From contig JBCCHJ010000020.1 in the NCBI GenBank assembly GCA_039028795.1, positions 13,858 through 77,857 on the forward strand: a DNA stretch of 64,000 bases, given 5' to 3'. The notes beneath the pieces were generated by a model. It had not been told where the DNA came from. It saw nothing but the letters and a program-made list of their open reading frames with translations, and ran no database searches. The position numbers were made by a program, and so were the translations under genes. Positions 42,182 through 51,214 of the stretch are shown here, piece after piece. How positions within the stretch are numbered: position 1 is the first letter of the stretch; each line of letters opens with the position of its first letter. This stretch comes from Thermohalobaculum sp039028795. Lineage in GTDB: Bacteria; Pseudomonadota; Alphaproteobacteria; Rhodobacterales; Rhodobacteraceae.

Positions 42182-42526
42182 GACTGAAGACTTGATGCCA
42201 TTTCGAGGGCATTGGAAACGACGACTTCAGTGACGACAATTGTCCGCTAATTACTCGTTAACCCGATAATTCGACGAAGAGCGTTAACGATGCCTTACAA
42301 GCGGACGCCGTCAATTTAGCTCAAATTTAATGAGCTTCCGTCAGTCCGCCGCTTTGCCCGTTCATGAATGCTTCGCCGGTTTCTTGGTATTCGCGCGCCC
42401 CAGAGGGTGGGCGGGGCTGATCAGGCTTGCTTCCAAAGTGGGGGGAGGAGCTGACCATGCACCCTTCCAAAGGCTCACGAGCCCAACGCAGGACCCAATC
42501 GCAAGGTCACACGACGCGCCGGGGAC
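42182..42526. other. intergenic stretch without a confident gene
   Basis: AT-richer sequence around 42230-42340 (several GTTAAC/TTAAT words), then a GGAGGAG stretch at about 42445 directly before an ATG at 42457. The frame from that ATG (MHPSKGSRAQRRTQ...) is basic, low in hydrophobic residues and runs into the convergent rluA end, so I do not call it a gene. Confidence 0.5.
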
Positions 42527-43186
42527 CTAGAACGGACAGGCCGCTGTCCAACCCCTCCAATCCCCGCCATCGGGATGGCGCAGGTCCAAAGACAGGGCAT
42601 GCAATTGCAGCCTGGGCACTGCGTGATAGATTTCATCCGGCGCGTAGAACGGGTCGCCCAATATCGGGTGCCCGATCTCTTTCAGGTGCACGCGAAGTTG
42701 GTGACTGCGCCCGGTCTCTGGTGTCAGCTCCAGACGGCTGACATCCTCTTCGCGGGCCAGAACCTGCCACTTGGTCCGCGCGGGCTTCCCGGTGTCATGA
42801 CATACCTTTTGCATCGGGCGGTTTGGCCAGTCCGCGATCAGGGGCAGGTCAATCTCTCCTGCATCGTCTGCGACACATCCCGCTACCCGAGCCACGTAGA
42901 CCTTTCGCACAATCCTCTGTTCGAACTGGCGGTTGATGATCCGCTGCGCCCGCTTGTTTAGCGCAAAGACCATGATGCCCGAAGTTTCGAGGTCCAGCCG
43001 ATGGATCAGCAGTGCCTGCGGAAATGCCGCCCGAACCCGCGCTTCCAAGCAGTCATGAAGCTCCGCCGGTTTGCCAGGCACGGACAACAACCCACTTGGC
43101 TTGTCGACCAGCAGCAAATCATCGTCTGCATGGACCACGGATAGTGGTGCCGTAGGCGGCGTGTACTCTGACATCAAACGTGGCAT
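42527..43186 (-). CDS. RluA-family pseudouridine synthase
   Basis: A 219-residue enzyme, the short form without S4 domain, like E. coli RluA (23S U746 and tRNA U32). The catalytic Asp is in LLIHRLDLETSGIMVFAL near 65. Other marks are DDLLLVDKPSGLLSVPGK near 22, RKVYVARVAG near 98 and ELTPETGRSHQLRVHLKEIG near 160. The exact target nucleotide cannot be told. It is convergent with the RNA-repair operon. Confidence 0.92.
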   Translation of the reverse strand: MPRLMSEYTPPTAPLSVVHADDDLLLVDKPSGLLSVPGKPAELHDCLEARVRAAFPQALLIHRLDLETSGIMVFALNKRAQRIINRQFEQRIVRKVYVARVAGCVADDAGEIDLPLIADWPNRPMQKVCHDTGKPARTKWQVLAREEDVSRLELTPETGRSHQLRVHLKEIGHPILGDPFYAPDEIYHAVPRLQLHALSLDLRHPDGGDWRGWTAACPF

Positions 43187-43324
43187 GAGCGCGGCCTAAG
43201 GCGGGCCTCGACCGAGGTCAAGCTCGGTGCATCAACCTGGCGATAGTCTTGCCTCGCATGGCGGGACAGACTGGCATTCCCCAGCACGCCATGGCAATTT
43301 CCCGTGCGAGGCAGGAGGGTCGAG

Positions 43325-44959
43325 ATGCCGGACGGACAAGTTCAAGACACAGTCCAAGGACGCCAGGACGTGCCCGCCCGGGCCGATGTGGTCGTGGTGG
43401 GGGCGGGGTTTTCCGGCATCTATCTGGTCCACCTGCTGCGGGCTCAGGGTTTCGATGTCTGCGTATTGGAACAGGGCGACGGCGTCGGCGGCACCTGGTA
43501 CTGGAACCGCTATCCCGGCGCGCGCTGCGATATCGAAAGCGTGCAGTACGGTCACAAATACTTGCCGGATCTGGAACAGGATTGGGATTGGTCGGAGCGT
43601 TATGCGGCGCAGCCGGAACTGTTGGACTATGCCAACGAGATCGCCGATCGCTTGGATGTCAGGCGCAACATGTGCTTCGGGCGGAAGGTCAGACGCGCGG
43701 CTTATGATGAAGACGCCCACGAATGGACCCTGACCTGCGACACCGGCGAGGCGATCTCTGCGCCCTTCTACATCATGGCCACGGGCTGCCTGTCGGTTCC
43801 AAACGAAGTGCCGTTCCCGGGGCGCGAAACCTATAAGGGCCCGACCTATCAGACCGGGGCCTGGCCGCACACGGAAGTGGACTTCACGGGCCAGACGGTC
43901 TGCGTCATCGGCACGGGGTCCTCGGCGATTCAGTCGATCCCGATCATCGCGTCCCAGGCGTCGGACTTGACAGTATTCCAGCGCACGCCGAACTATGCCG
44001 TACCTGCGCACAACAAAGATCTGGATGACGTCTATCGCGCCGCGATCAAGGCGGATTATTCCGGCATTCGCGAACGCCAACAGGCGTCCTTCGCCGCGGC
44101 TGATTTCGACGTCAGCTATACCAAGGTCGGGGCGGAGATGACGCCCGATACCATGCAGCCAATTATGGAGCGTCGCTGGGCCGAGGGCGGCCTGGGTTTT
44201 GGCGCCTGTTTCAGCGACCAGTTGCTGGACAAGGGTGTCAATGATGTGGTTGCCGAGTTCGTCCGTGACCGCATCCGAGAAAAAGTGAAGGATCCTGGGA
44301 CCGCCGAACTGCTGTGTCCTACCAACACGATCGGGGCCAAGCGGCTCTGCGTCGATATCAATTACTTCGAGACCTACAATCTGCCCCATGTGCATTTGGT
44401 CGATGTCTCGAAGGACCCGATCTCAATCTCGCCCGAAGGCGTGGTGACAGGGGGCAAAACCTACCCGGCGGATGCCATCGTCTACGCAACGGGGTTTGAT
44501 GCGATGACCGGAGCGATCCTGAAGGTGGACATCGAAGGCCGTGGCGGAGCCCGATTGTCAGATCACTGGGCGGAGGGTCCGCGCACTTACCTGGGCCTGA
44601 TGGTTTCGGGCTTTCCGAACCTCTTCACGGTGACCGGGCCGCACAGCCCATCGGTCTTCACCAATATGACGGCCTCTCTGGAACAGCATTGCGAATGGAT
44701 CACGGACTGCCTGGTGACCATGCGGGCCGAAGGCCAGACAGAGATCGAGGCGACCGCCCCAGCAGAGGCTGCCTGGATCGAGCACAACGCAGAGGTCGGC
44801 GCCGCCCACCTGAGATCTTCTTCGGCCAGTTGGTACACCGGCGAAAACATCGCCGGCAAACCCGTGGGCTTCATGCCTTATATCGGCGGATATGCGGCTT
44901 ATAAAGAGAAATGCGAAGCAGTCGCGGCAGAAGGTTATACGGGGTTCACCCGAACCTGA
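43325..44959 (+). CDS. flavin-containing monooxygenase, Baeyer-Villiger type
   Basis: A 544-residue flavoprotein. The FAD Rossmann motif is VVVVGAGFSGIYLVHLLR near 22, and the NADPH motif is VCVIGTGSSAIQSIP near 193. Both flank the Baeyer-Villiger fingerprint region FPGRETYKGPTYQTGAWP. There the family His (FxG..HTxxWP) is replaced by Gln at residue 176. GGTWYWNRYPGARCDIES near 60 is strongly conserved in cyclohexanone and steroid monooxygenases. Oxygenation of a cyclic or aryl ketone is likely, but the substrate is unknown. The ATG at 43325 follows GGAGGG. Confidence 0.87.
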   Translation: MPDGQVQDTVQGRQDVPARADVVVVGAGFSGIYLVHLLRAQGFDVCVLEQGDGVGGTWYWNRYPGARCDIESVQYGHKYLPDLEQDWDWSERYAAQPELLDYANEIADRLDVRRNMCFGRKVRRAAYDEDAHEWTLTCDTGEAISAPFYIMATGCLSVPNEVPFPGRETYKGPTYQTGAWPHTEVDFTGQTVCVIGTGSSAIQSIPIIASQASDLTVFQRTPNYAVPAHNKDLDDVYRAAIKADYSGIRERQQASFAAADFDVSYTKVGAEMTPDTMQPIMERRWAEGGLGFGACFSDQLLDKGVNDVVAEFVRDRIREKVKDPGTAELLCPTNTIGAKRLCVDINYFETYNLPHVHLVDVSKDPISISPEGVVTGGKTYPADAIVYATGFDAMTGAILKVDIEGRGGARLSDHWAEGPRTYLGLMVSGFPNLFTVTGPHSPSVFTNMTASLEQHCEWITDCLVTMRAEGQTEIEATAPAEAAWIEHNAEVGAAHLRSSSASWYTGENIAGKPVGFMPYIGGYAAYKEKCEAVAAEGYTGFTRT

Positions 44960-45459
44960 TCCTCGCCCCGGGCGCGTATCTCATCCCGGGCTTCAGTCAT
45001 GTCTTGGAATATCTGCAACGGTCCGGTTTCATTGGATTGCTGGAGCCGTTCTTCGTGGATCCGGGCCACCTGCTCTGGCAATTCGTGCATGTTCACGCAC
45101 GTATACAGCCAATGCAGGGCCTCAGGCACTGTACGGAAGGCCTCGGTCCGGCGCGCTTTCAGATCATTCATCGACGCGATCGCCCGGCACATACCGAAGC
45201 CAAGTTCATTGTCGTGAACCAAGGCAAGCCTTCTGAGGCGCATCTTCTGACGCCGGGCATGTACAACGCGAAGCACTTCATCCATGGGCAGATCGAAGGT
45301 TACCCCCCGCAGATTATGCAAAATTCTTACATCATCGGCGTAAACGGGCAGCCCGGAAATCGTCTGTATCATTTGCCCGATATGGACCGGATCGAATAAA
45401 CCGCGCGACTTCACGAAAATTCCGTTTAACGAGAAGTCTTGGATTATCGAGATCAACAT
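44935..45459 (-). CDS. hypothetical protein, possibly STAS/SpoIIAA-like
   Basis: A 174-residue soluble protein without signal or membrane segment. The pattern GIFVKSRGLFDPVHIGQMIQ, DVRILHNLRGVTFDLPMDEV, RLALVHDNELGFGMCRAIAS alternates strands and helices. It resembles small SpoIIAA/STAS-like proteins of unknown role; this is a weak fold guess. The C-terminal 50 residues are helical and charged. Its end overlaps the monooxygenase stop by 25 bases in convergent orientation. Confidence 0.55.
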   Translation of the reverse strand: MLISIIQDFSLNGIFVKSRGLFDPVHIGQMIQTISGLPVYADDVRILHNLRGVTFDLPMDEVLRVVHARRQKMRLRRLALVHDNELGFGMCRAIASMNDLKARRTEAFRTVPEALHWLYTCVNMHELPEQVARIHEERLQQSNETGPLQIFQDMTEARDEIRARGEDQVRVNPV

Positions 45460-45546
45460 AATGGCTCGCCAAATATAATGTCCGAGGTCCCGGTCCTGTA
45501 TGTACTTTTAACGCATTGCGAATCGCAATTCCAGATCGCTGTTTCT

Positions 45547-46305
45547 TCAAAGGCCTATGCGGCGGCGAATATCTTCGTCGCGCAGCTTGACTTCTTCGCC
45601 AGCAAACTCTGTTCCATCCGGACCGCAGAGCCAGGTGATCGCCTTTGCCGGCCATTCCGGGGGAATATGTTCGGACCAATTGAGCTTGCTGACCGGGTTC
45701 ATGCCAGACCCGCTGATCGCCTCTTGCATATACGTCGCGACGGTTCCCGGGCTGAGCCCGACGACCGTGACGCCATTCGCCCGGCATTCCAGATCCGCGC
45801 AACGGGTCAGCATCGCCGCCGCAGCCTTGGCCGAACAATAATGCGACCATCCCTCCATCGGCCCGTGGGCTGCCCCGGATGAGACATTGACGATCGTTCC
45901 GTTGCCTTGGGCGGTCATGACCGGCAGAGCCAAGCGCAGGCCAAGATAGACCGACGTGTAGTTGATAGTGGCGGCACGCAGCCAGTCCTGGGGGTCGCTG
46001 TCCACCAAATGACCGATCGGATCGATCACCCCGGCATTGTTGACCAGGATATCCAAGCTGCCGATCGCAGCTTTCGCCGCATCGATGGCCTGTTGGAAAG
46101 CCTCCCGATCCGTCACGTCACATGCGATCGCCTGCGCATTGCCGCCATTGGCACGGATTTCCGCAGCGTTGGCATCAATTTCCGCGGCTGTCCGCGCCGC
46201 CAGGATCACATGGGCGCCTGCCGCCGCAAGGTCTTTGGCGCTGGCAGCACCGATGCCGCGGCTGGCGCCGGTGACGATGGCGCTTTTGCCTGAGAGGTCA
46301 GTCAT
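45547..46305 (-). CDS. short-chain dehydrogenase/reductase
   Basis: A 252-residue classical SDR. The cofactor motif is AIVTGASRGIGAASAKDL (TGxxxGxG) at the start, with ILVNNAGV near 86, catalytic Ser in VNVSSGAAHG near 140, and Tyr-Lys in SHYCSAKAA near 155. Arg after the glycine motif and in AART hints at NADP preference. The substrate is unknown. A TauE-like permease gene lies 13 bases upstream on the same strand, so they are probably co-transcribed. Confidence 0.9.
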   Translation of the reverse strand: MTDLSGKSAIVTGASRGIGAASAKDLAAAGAHVILAARTAAEIDANAAEIRANGGNAQAIACDVTDREAFQQAIDAAKAAIGSLDILVNNAGVIDPIGHLVDSDPQDWLRAATINYTSVYLGLRLALPVMTAQGNGTIVNVSSGAAHGPMEGWSHYCSAKAAAAMLTRCADLECRANGVTVVGLSPGTVATYMQEAISGSGMNPVSKLNWSEHIPPEWPAKAITWLCGPDGTEFAGEEVKLRDEDIRRRIGL

Positions 46306-46318
46306 GGGATCTCCGATC

Positions 46319-47074
46319 TTATAAATATGTAGACGCGCCTGCCCAGATCAGTCTGAGGGCCAGAACGACCAGTATGATGCTGAGGACGCGTTTGAAGAGC
46401 GCTTCGTCGATGTTCATCAGAATTCTGCGGCCAACGATCGTGCCGAGGAAGCCGAACCCGATCATCCCCACAGTCAGGATGATATAGGGCCCGAACGCAA
46501 AGCCTAACACCCCGAAGGCCACGACCTTCAGCAGATGCTGCGCCGTCATGCAGGCACCCTGCATGGCCACCTGGGTCATCCGATCGTAATTCTGCGTTTT
46601 CAGATAGGCCGCAACGAAAGGACCCGTCGCGCCAAAGAACATGGTCAGGACCGAAGACACCCCACCCGCCAGCCAGGCAGAATGGCGCAGAAAGGCCGGA
46701 GGCTTGCCGATTATGGTCCAGAGGATGAAGAGGCCAACAGTGATCTGAATGACCGCCGGCGGCAGATCGACTACGATGACCCCGCCGATGGCGACGCCCA
46801 CCACCGTGCCGATCAGGAAGACGCCCCAGACCGGCCAGTCGATATGTGCCCGCATGATCAACGCCCTTCCGGCGTTTGAGCCGACCTGCACCACCGCATG
46901 CACTGGGATCAGCGCAGCGGGCGGCAACAACGAGGCCAACACCGCAATCAAGATCACCCCGCCGCCGATCCCGAAGGCCGCTGTGATCAGCGAGGTGACA
47001 AAGCTGATCCCCATCAGCCCAACCGCGACGACGGCGCCCATATCGGGCGGCAGTAAAGCGGTAAAATCAGCCAT
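46319..47074 (-). CDS. TauE/SafE family membrane exporter
   Basis: A 251-residue protein with about eight helices. Family marks are the opening SFVTSLITAAFGIGGGVILI, repeated in the second half as SSVLTMFFGATGPFVAAYLK. Members export sulfite, sulfoacetate or related organic acids. The ATG overlaps the stop of the leucine-rich-repeat gene (TGATG), and the SDR gene follows closely. Confidence 0.88.
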   Translation of the reverse strand: MADFTALLPPDMGAVVAVGLMGISFVTSLITAAFGIGGGVILIAVLASLLPPAALIPVHAVVQVGSNAGRALIMRAHIDWPVWGVFLIGTVVGVAIGGVIVVDLPPAVIQITVGLFILWTIIGKPPAFLRHSAWLAGGVSSVLTMFFGATGPFVAAYLKTQNYDRMTQVAMQGACMTAQHLLKVVAFGVLGFAFGPYIILTVGMIGFGFLGTIVGRRILMNIDEALFKRVLSIILVVLALRLIWAGASTYL

Positions 47075-48552
47075 CAGAGAACGTTAACGCCCTTTTCCTT
47101 CAAAGCCTTGATCAGATCAGGGTCGATGCCGCTGGTAGGCTCCAACAAAACCCACGCCAGATTTGGTAGGGTCAAAAGCGGGGTAAAGTCTCTCACGCGC
47201 GTTCCGCGCAAGTTAACACGCCTCAGCCTCGGCAGACCAGCCAGCGGCGATATGTCTTCGATCGGCGTTCCACTCAAGAATAGGTCCTCAAGTTGACTGA
47301 GACTTGCGACAAAATTGATATCGCGTACCGGGCTGGCGCTCAGGTCCAATTCATCCAGCGTCTTCAGTTCACCCAGGACTGAGTAATCCGTGGCGGCAAT
47401 CCCCTGTAACCGCAGGCGTTGAAGCACCGGCAGGTCCTGAAGACCGTCTAGCTTGGTGATGGGTGTGTTTCCTACAAACAGAATCTCAAGCTTCTTTGAA
47501 TCCGCAAGCGGGCTGAGATCTTCAGCCAAACTATTATAGAGCTGAAAGACTTCAAGCTTGGTCATCCCAGCCAGCGGGCTGAGATCGGCGATCTTTGACC
47601 CGTTGATCTCCAGATCACGCAACTGTCCGGCATTTGCTATAGGGCCGAGATCAGCAATATCGGATCTCTGGATTCTCAGGCGCCGCAAATTCGACAGAGT
47701 CCTAAGAGGACCAAGATCAGTAACACCGGGTCCGACCCCGAACACGCCCGCAAGCTGTGAAAGTCCAGAGAGTGGCGCAAGGTCAGTGACATTGCCAGAC
47801 AGGACCAGTGAACGAAGGGTCTTCACATCTTGAAGCGGCGCGATATCCGAAACCTCGGTGCCCGATAGATCCAGAAATGTCAGGGACGGCGCCGTGGATA
47901 AAAAGCCAATATCGGAAATCGAGCTTCCCTTAAGGACCAGTTCTTCAAGCGTTGGCAATGCTCCGATGACCTCTGGGTTGGAGACTACCGAATAAATAAT
48001 GTTCAGTTTGGTCAGCATTTGGTGATGCGAAAGACTTGAAGTGTCAATTGGGTCGAAGTTCTTCAATGTGAGATTTTGGAGTGACGGTAGACCATTCAAT
48101 CCGTCCAGGTCGGTGAATGCTTCGGTCTCGAGCGGCGGAAAGTCTTCCGGTTTGGCGCGACCTGACTGAATCTTCCTCCAGTTCTCGTGTCCATAGGCCT
48201 CACGAAACGCGTTAATCCGCTGCTCGGGTGAAAGGCGCCCCCCGAAAGCGGAAAGGGATTCCAGCCAAGGCATCTGGCCCACAGGTGTCAGGTCTTTGAT
48301 CCCGGCCCCATTCAGGCTGAGGTTGGTGACATGTTTCAGTTCAGCCAGCTCTTCGGGAATGCGCCCGTCGCGAACAGGTTTACTTATGGTCAGAAAACGG
48401 CACTCGCGTTCACGGCAGTTTTTTATCGAGAGCTCGTTCGCTGTCGGCTTTTGGGGCGGCAGGGGCGATGTCACTGCCATCCGCCATAACAGGTCCGCAC
48501 CCGCTATAGCAGTAAGGATCAAACCCGGGGCTATGAAATACCAAGTCTTCAT
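47074..48552 (-). CDS. leucine-rich-repeat protein, internalin-like, membrane-anchored
   Basis: About 492 residues. An N-terminal helix (MKTWYFIAPGLILTAIAGAD) acts as signal anchor. A Cys pair (NCRERECRF) follows, and then about sixteen 20-22-residue repeats of the form L..L.L..T.I.DLSPL..L, as in DLSPLAGMTKLEVFQLYN and DISPLAGLPRLRRVNLRG. Such domains bind proteins. The repeats face the periplasm or outside, target unknown. I start at the ATG at 48552; the extension to 48609 would lie inside the terminator of the neighbouring gene. Confidence 0.82.
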   Translation of the reverse strand: MKTWYFIAPGLILTAIAGADLLWRMAVTSPLPPQKPTANELSIKNCRERECRFLTISKPVRDGRIPEELAELKHVTNLSLNGAGIKDLTPVGQMPWLESLSAFGGRLSPEQRINAFREAYGHENWRKIQSGRAKPEDFPPLETEAFTDLDGLNGLPSLQNLTLKNFDPIDTSSLSHHQMLTKLNIIYSVVSNPEVIGALPTLEELVLKGSSISDIGFLSTAPSLTFLDLSGTEVSDIAPLQDVKTLRSLVLSGNVTDLAPLSGLSQLAGVFGVGPGVTDLGPLRTLSNLRRLRIQRSDIADLGPIANAGQLRDLEINGSKIADLSPLAGMTKLEVFQLYNSLAEDLSPLADSKKLEILFVGNTPITKLDGLQDLPVLQRLRLQGIAATDYSVLGELKTLDELDLSASPVRDINFVASLSQLEDLFLSGTPIEDISPLAGLPRLRRVNLRGTRVRDFTPLLTLPNLAWVLLEPTSGIDPDLIKALKEKGVNVL

Positions 48553-48589
48553 CTTGGCTGTTTGGACATCTTTGGGATCAATGCCAAAC

Positions 48590-48621
48590 AAAAAAAGGCC
48601 GGGCCCCATTGGGTCCCGGCC
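48590..48621 (-). terminator. rho-independent terminator of the YegP-like gene
   Basis: On the minus strand, GGCCGGG-...-CCCGGCC (48621-48597) is followed by seven T (48596-48590). It lies 24 bases after the stop at 48645 and is one of the clearest terminators in the window. Confidence 0.9.
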
Positions 48622-48644
48622 CGCTAATCATCATCCGGTCAGGG

Positions 48645-48956
48645 TTAGTCTTTGTAGCCCTGGCGTTCGGCGTTTGCCTTGCAATCTGCCTTTTTGGTGT
48701 AGCCTTCGGTCGATGCACCGATGATGTTGCCGTTTGAGGCCTTGCGGCGCCAACGGAACTCACCACGCTTGTCTTTGTAGAATTCCCACTTGTCCGTGGC
48801 GTTCGGCCCGCGCTTCATATTCTTCTCGGCGTCGGCCTTTTTGTTGTAGCCTTCCGAGGACGCGCCAACGATCTGTCCGTTCGGAGCCTTACGGCGCCAG
48901 CGGAACTCGCCGCGCTTATCTTTGTAAACCTCGAAAGTGTCTTTCTCTCCAGCCAT
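48645..48956 (-). CDS. YegP/UPF0339 (DUF1508) tandem-repeat protein
   Basis: A 103-residue protein made of two near-identical copies of the DUF1508 unit. Copy 1 has FEVYKDKRGEFRWRRKAPNG and SSEGYNKKADAEKNMK; copy 2 has WEFYKDKRGEFRWRRKASNG and STEGYTKKADCKANAE. The doubled form is the usual one in this family. The function is unknown. It is followed by a strong terminator and appears to be a single-gene unit. Confidence 0.93.
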   Translation of the reverse strand: MAGEKDTFEVYKDKRGEFRWRRKAPNGQIVGASSEGYNKKADAEKNMKRGPNATDKWEFYKDKRGEFRWRRKASNGNIIGASTEGYTKKADCKANAERQGYKD

Positions 48957-49117
48957 ACTTCTTCCCCATATGTCTGCCTTTGGTTATGCCCCCCTCCCCG
49001 TTGGGCATGTCGTGACGGGGGACACAATGACGAAACCTGTTGGGTGCATCAAGGGTGAACACGCCGGTTAGACGGGCCAATTCACAACTTATGAGCGTGA
49101 ATGTGGAAAACCCTGCC

Positions 49118-49744
49118 TCAGCTTTGCCCTTTATCGCCTATCCATTGGCGCAGTTCAGCATTTTCTGCCTCCAACGCCGCAATGCGCTGCGTCATCTTCT
49201 GCGCGACCTGTCGGATCACATCCTCACCATGAAGATCCGGGATGTGTTGCGGGCAATTTGCGTCCCAGGCGTCGATTGAAATCAGCACGGCGCGTTCCGG
49301 GTGCGCCTTATAGCTGGGGACGATCAGCTTTTGCAGCAGCTCCGGATCATCTTCGACGATCCGGGCCCGCCCCCACAGCTTGATCCGCTGGTGTTGACCA
49401 TAGTTCATCAAAAAGAGGTGGACCTTGTCATTGCCGTCAAGGTTGCCGGTCGAGATATACTGTCGATTGCCGCTGAAATCGGCAAAGCCCAGGGTGCGGT
49501 CATCGACCACTTTCAAAAACCCCCGGGGGCCGCCCCGATGTTGGATATAGGGATGCCCGGTCTCTGACACGGTGGCCATATAGAAACTTTCCCGCTGGGC
49601 AATGAACGCCGCGAGCCCATCGGTTACAGTGGTGGCCCAATCCTGCCGACTGAGTTGCTTTTCGTACATGTCGCGCGACCCGTGCCGGCTCTGCCGGGCT
49701 TTGACGGCGGGCGTGAAGGCGATGTCGCTGATGAAATCTGTCAT
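49118..49744 (-). CDS. pyridoxamine 5'-phosphate oxidase-like flavin-binding protein
   Basis: About 208 residues with a split-barrel FMN fold. Evidence includes FYMATVSETGHPYIQHRGGP near 62, LGFADFSGNRQYISTGNL near 88, and HLFLMNYGQHQRIKLWGRAR near 115. These are typical of the general-stress/PPOX subgroup, not of PdxH itself. A C-terminal helix (IAALEAENAELRQWI) is coiled-coil-like. The start could be at 49765; MTDFISDIAF at 49744 is the more usual beginning. Confidence 0.85.
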   Translation of the reverse strand: MTDFISDIAFTPAVKARQSRHGSRDMYEKQLSRQDWATTVTDGLAAFIAQRESFYMATVSETGHPYIQHRGGPRGFLKVVDDRTLGFADFSGNRQYISTGNLDGNDKVHLFLMNYGQHQRIKLWGRARIVEDDPELLQKLIVPSYKAHPERAVLISIDAWDANCPQHIPDLHGEDVIRQVAQKMTQRIAALEAENAELRQWIGDKGQS

Positions 49745-49931
49745 GGCCGGGGCTCCAGTAGTCACGCCGCGTTAGACTGTGTGGTCACTTTACCAGAACA
49801 TCGCCCTGCCGCGTCAACGATCGCGTTACAAATGCCGACAAAGCGCCCACGTTGCACATGTGGGCTTACAGCCCAGAGATCAGGCAGGCGCGCGGGTTCC
49901 TTTTAGGATTGTGCACTCTTGGGAGAAGGCC

Positions 49932-51095
49932 TCACGCGCCAGCGCGCTGTTTTCGGGCTATTTTGTAGCTGAGGATTGCGGCGGCGCTGGCGAAGACAGC
50001 CGCCAAACCAAACATTACACCCCAAGAGATACCTGCCGCGATCCCGGCCAGGACGGCCCCGAAGGCGCCGACGCCGTCCATAAGAACGAATGCGAGGCCC
50101 AGTGTCGTGCCTTCACTGCGATCGGTATGGTCAATCGCGGTAGCGAGCATCGTCGCTCGGATCGCATCAAGCGCAGCCACGCCAACCGCCATCATTGCAA
50201 TCATGATCCAGAACGATGGTTGGAAGACCAGAGCCGCGACGGCCAAAGCGGCAAGACCGTTCCCAACGACAAGAACGGGCCTGCGGCCGACGCCATCGGA
50301 CATCCACCCGACCCAGGGCTGAGCCAACGCGCCTGTTATCAGCAGGGCTGCGAAGATGATGCCGATGGTCGAGGCCGCAAGATTATGGACCGCGGCCAGA
50401 TAGAGCGGAATCATGCTGAGCAGTGCCATTAGCGCCATGTTGTAGAGAGAAATCATAGCAACGATACGGAGCCCGCTGCCGGCGCGCCAAGCCCCTAAGA
50501 GGTCCAGAAAATCATGCCGGTCGACTGGCTTCCGTTCGACGATCGGAACGGCGCGGGCGACCCGCAGAAAACACAGCCCCAGCACTATGGTGGGAAGAAC
50601 AGAAATCGCCAGTGCGGCGCGCCAGTCGAAGAATGACAGAAGGAATCCGACCGATAGCGGCGCAAGCACTTCAGCGAATGAGCCGCCGATGGCGTGTATC
50701 CCCAAGGCACGCGCGCGGCCGTCTCTATTGTCGCGGGTCAGCACCCCTGTCGCGATCGGATGCCAGGCAGCATTCCCCATCCCAGCGACGGCAAGCAGGA
50801 CCGCAAGGCTCCAAAAGCCCGGGGCCATCGCGGCCAATCCGTAGCCGATCGCGACCCACCAAAATGTCACTGCAAGCAGACGACCGCGGTTCGAAACATG
50901 ATCCGAAAGGAACCCGGCCGGTATGTAGGCCAGCGCACCGCCTATGCTGAACAGTGTGAAAAGCAGCCCAACCTCGCCGGGTGACAGGTTCATCGCAAGG
51001 CCAGCTGCCGGCACGATCAACCAAAGCGCTGCAATCGGCCAGTCATTGGCGAGATGGCCCAGCGCGAACCAAGTCATGAAGGCGCGTTTGTTCAT
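49932..51095 (-). CDS. major facilitator superfamily transporter
   Basis: About 387 residues with twelve predicted helices. Loop 2-3 carries PAGFLSDHVSNRGRLLAV and loop 8-9 carries GWMSDGVGRRPVLVVG, the MFS GxxxDRxGRR signature. It resembles fosmidomycin-resistance-like or sugar-efflux transporters; the substrate is unknown. I begin at the ATG at 51095. The AraC gene lies divergently, 120 bases away, and probably controls it. Confidence 0.88.
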   Translation of the reverse strand: MNKRAFMTWFALGHLANDWPIAALWLIVPAAGLAMNLSPGEVGLLFTLFSIGGALAYIPAGFLSDHVSNRGRLLAVTFWWVAIGYGLAAMAPGFWSLAVLLAVAGMGNAAWHPIATGVLTRDNRDGRARALGIHAIGGSFAEVLAPLSVGFLLSFFDWRAALAISVLPTIVLGLCFLRVARAVPIVERKPVDRHDFLDLLGAWRAGSGLRIVAMISLYNMALMALLSMIPLYLAAVHNLAASTIGIIFAALLITGALAQPWVGWMSDGVGRRPVLVVGNGLAALAVAALVFQPSFWIMIAMMAVGVAALDAIRATMLATAIDHTDRSEGTTLGLAFVLMDGVGAFGAVLAGIAAGISWGVMFGLAAVFASAAAILSYKIARKQRAGA

Positions 51096-51214
51096 ATTGC
51101 TTGAGCGGTCCGATGCGGAAATCCGGACCCCGTGTCCGAACACTTGGCAGAATCTACTTGAGCGCGGCGTGTCTTTCTGTCGAAAGTCAGGCGACTATCA
51201 TCGAGGATTCGTCA

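Noticed and set aside
42457..42526. Small basic frame starting MHPSKGS after GGAGGAG
   Set aside because: No stop before the convergent rluA-like gene in a sensible length, no family match, low hydrophobicity.
43232..44395. 387-residue minus-strand frame opposite the monooxygenase
   Set aside because: It is a shadow of the well-supported plus-strand flavoprotein and carries no motif of its own.
48553..48609. Earlier start of the leucine-rich-repeat gene
   Set aside because: It would lie within the T-run and stem of the terminator of the YegP-like gene.
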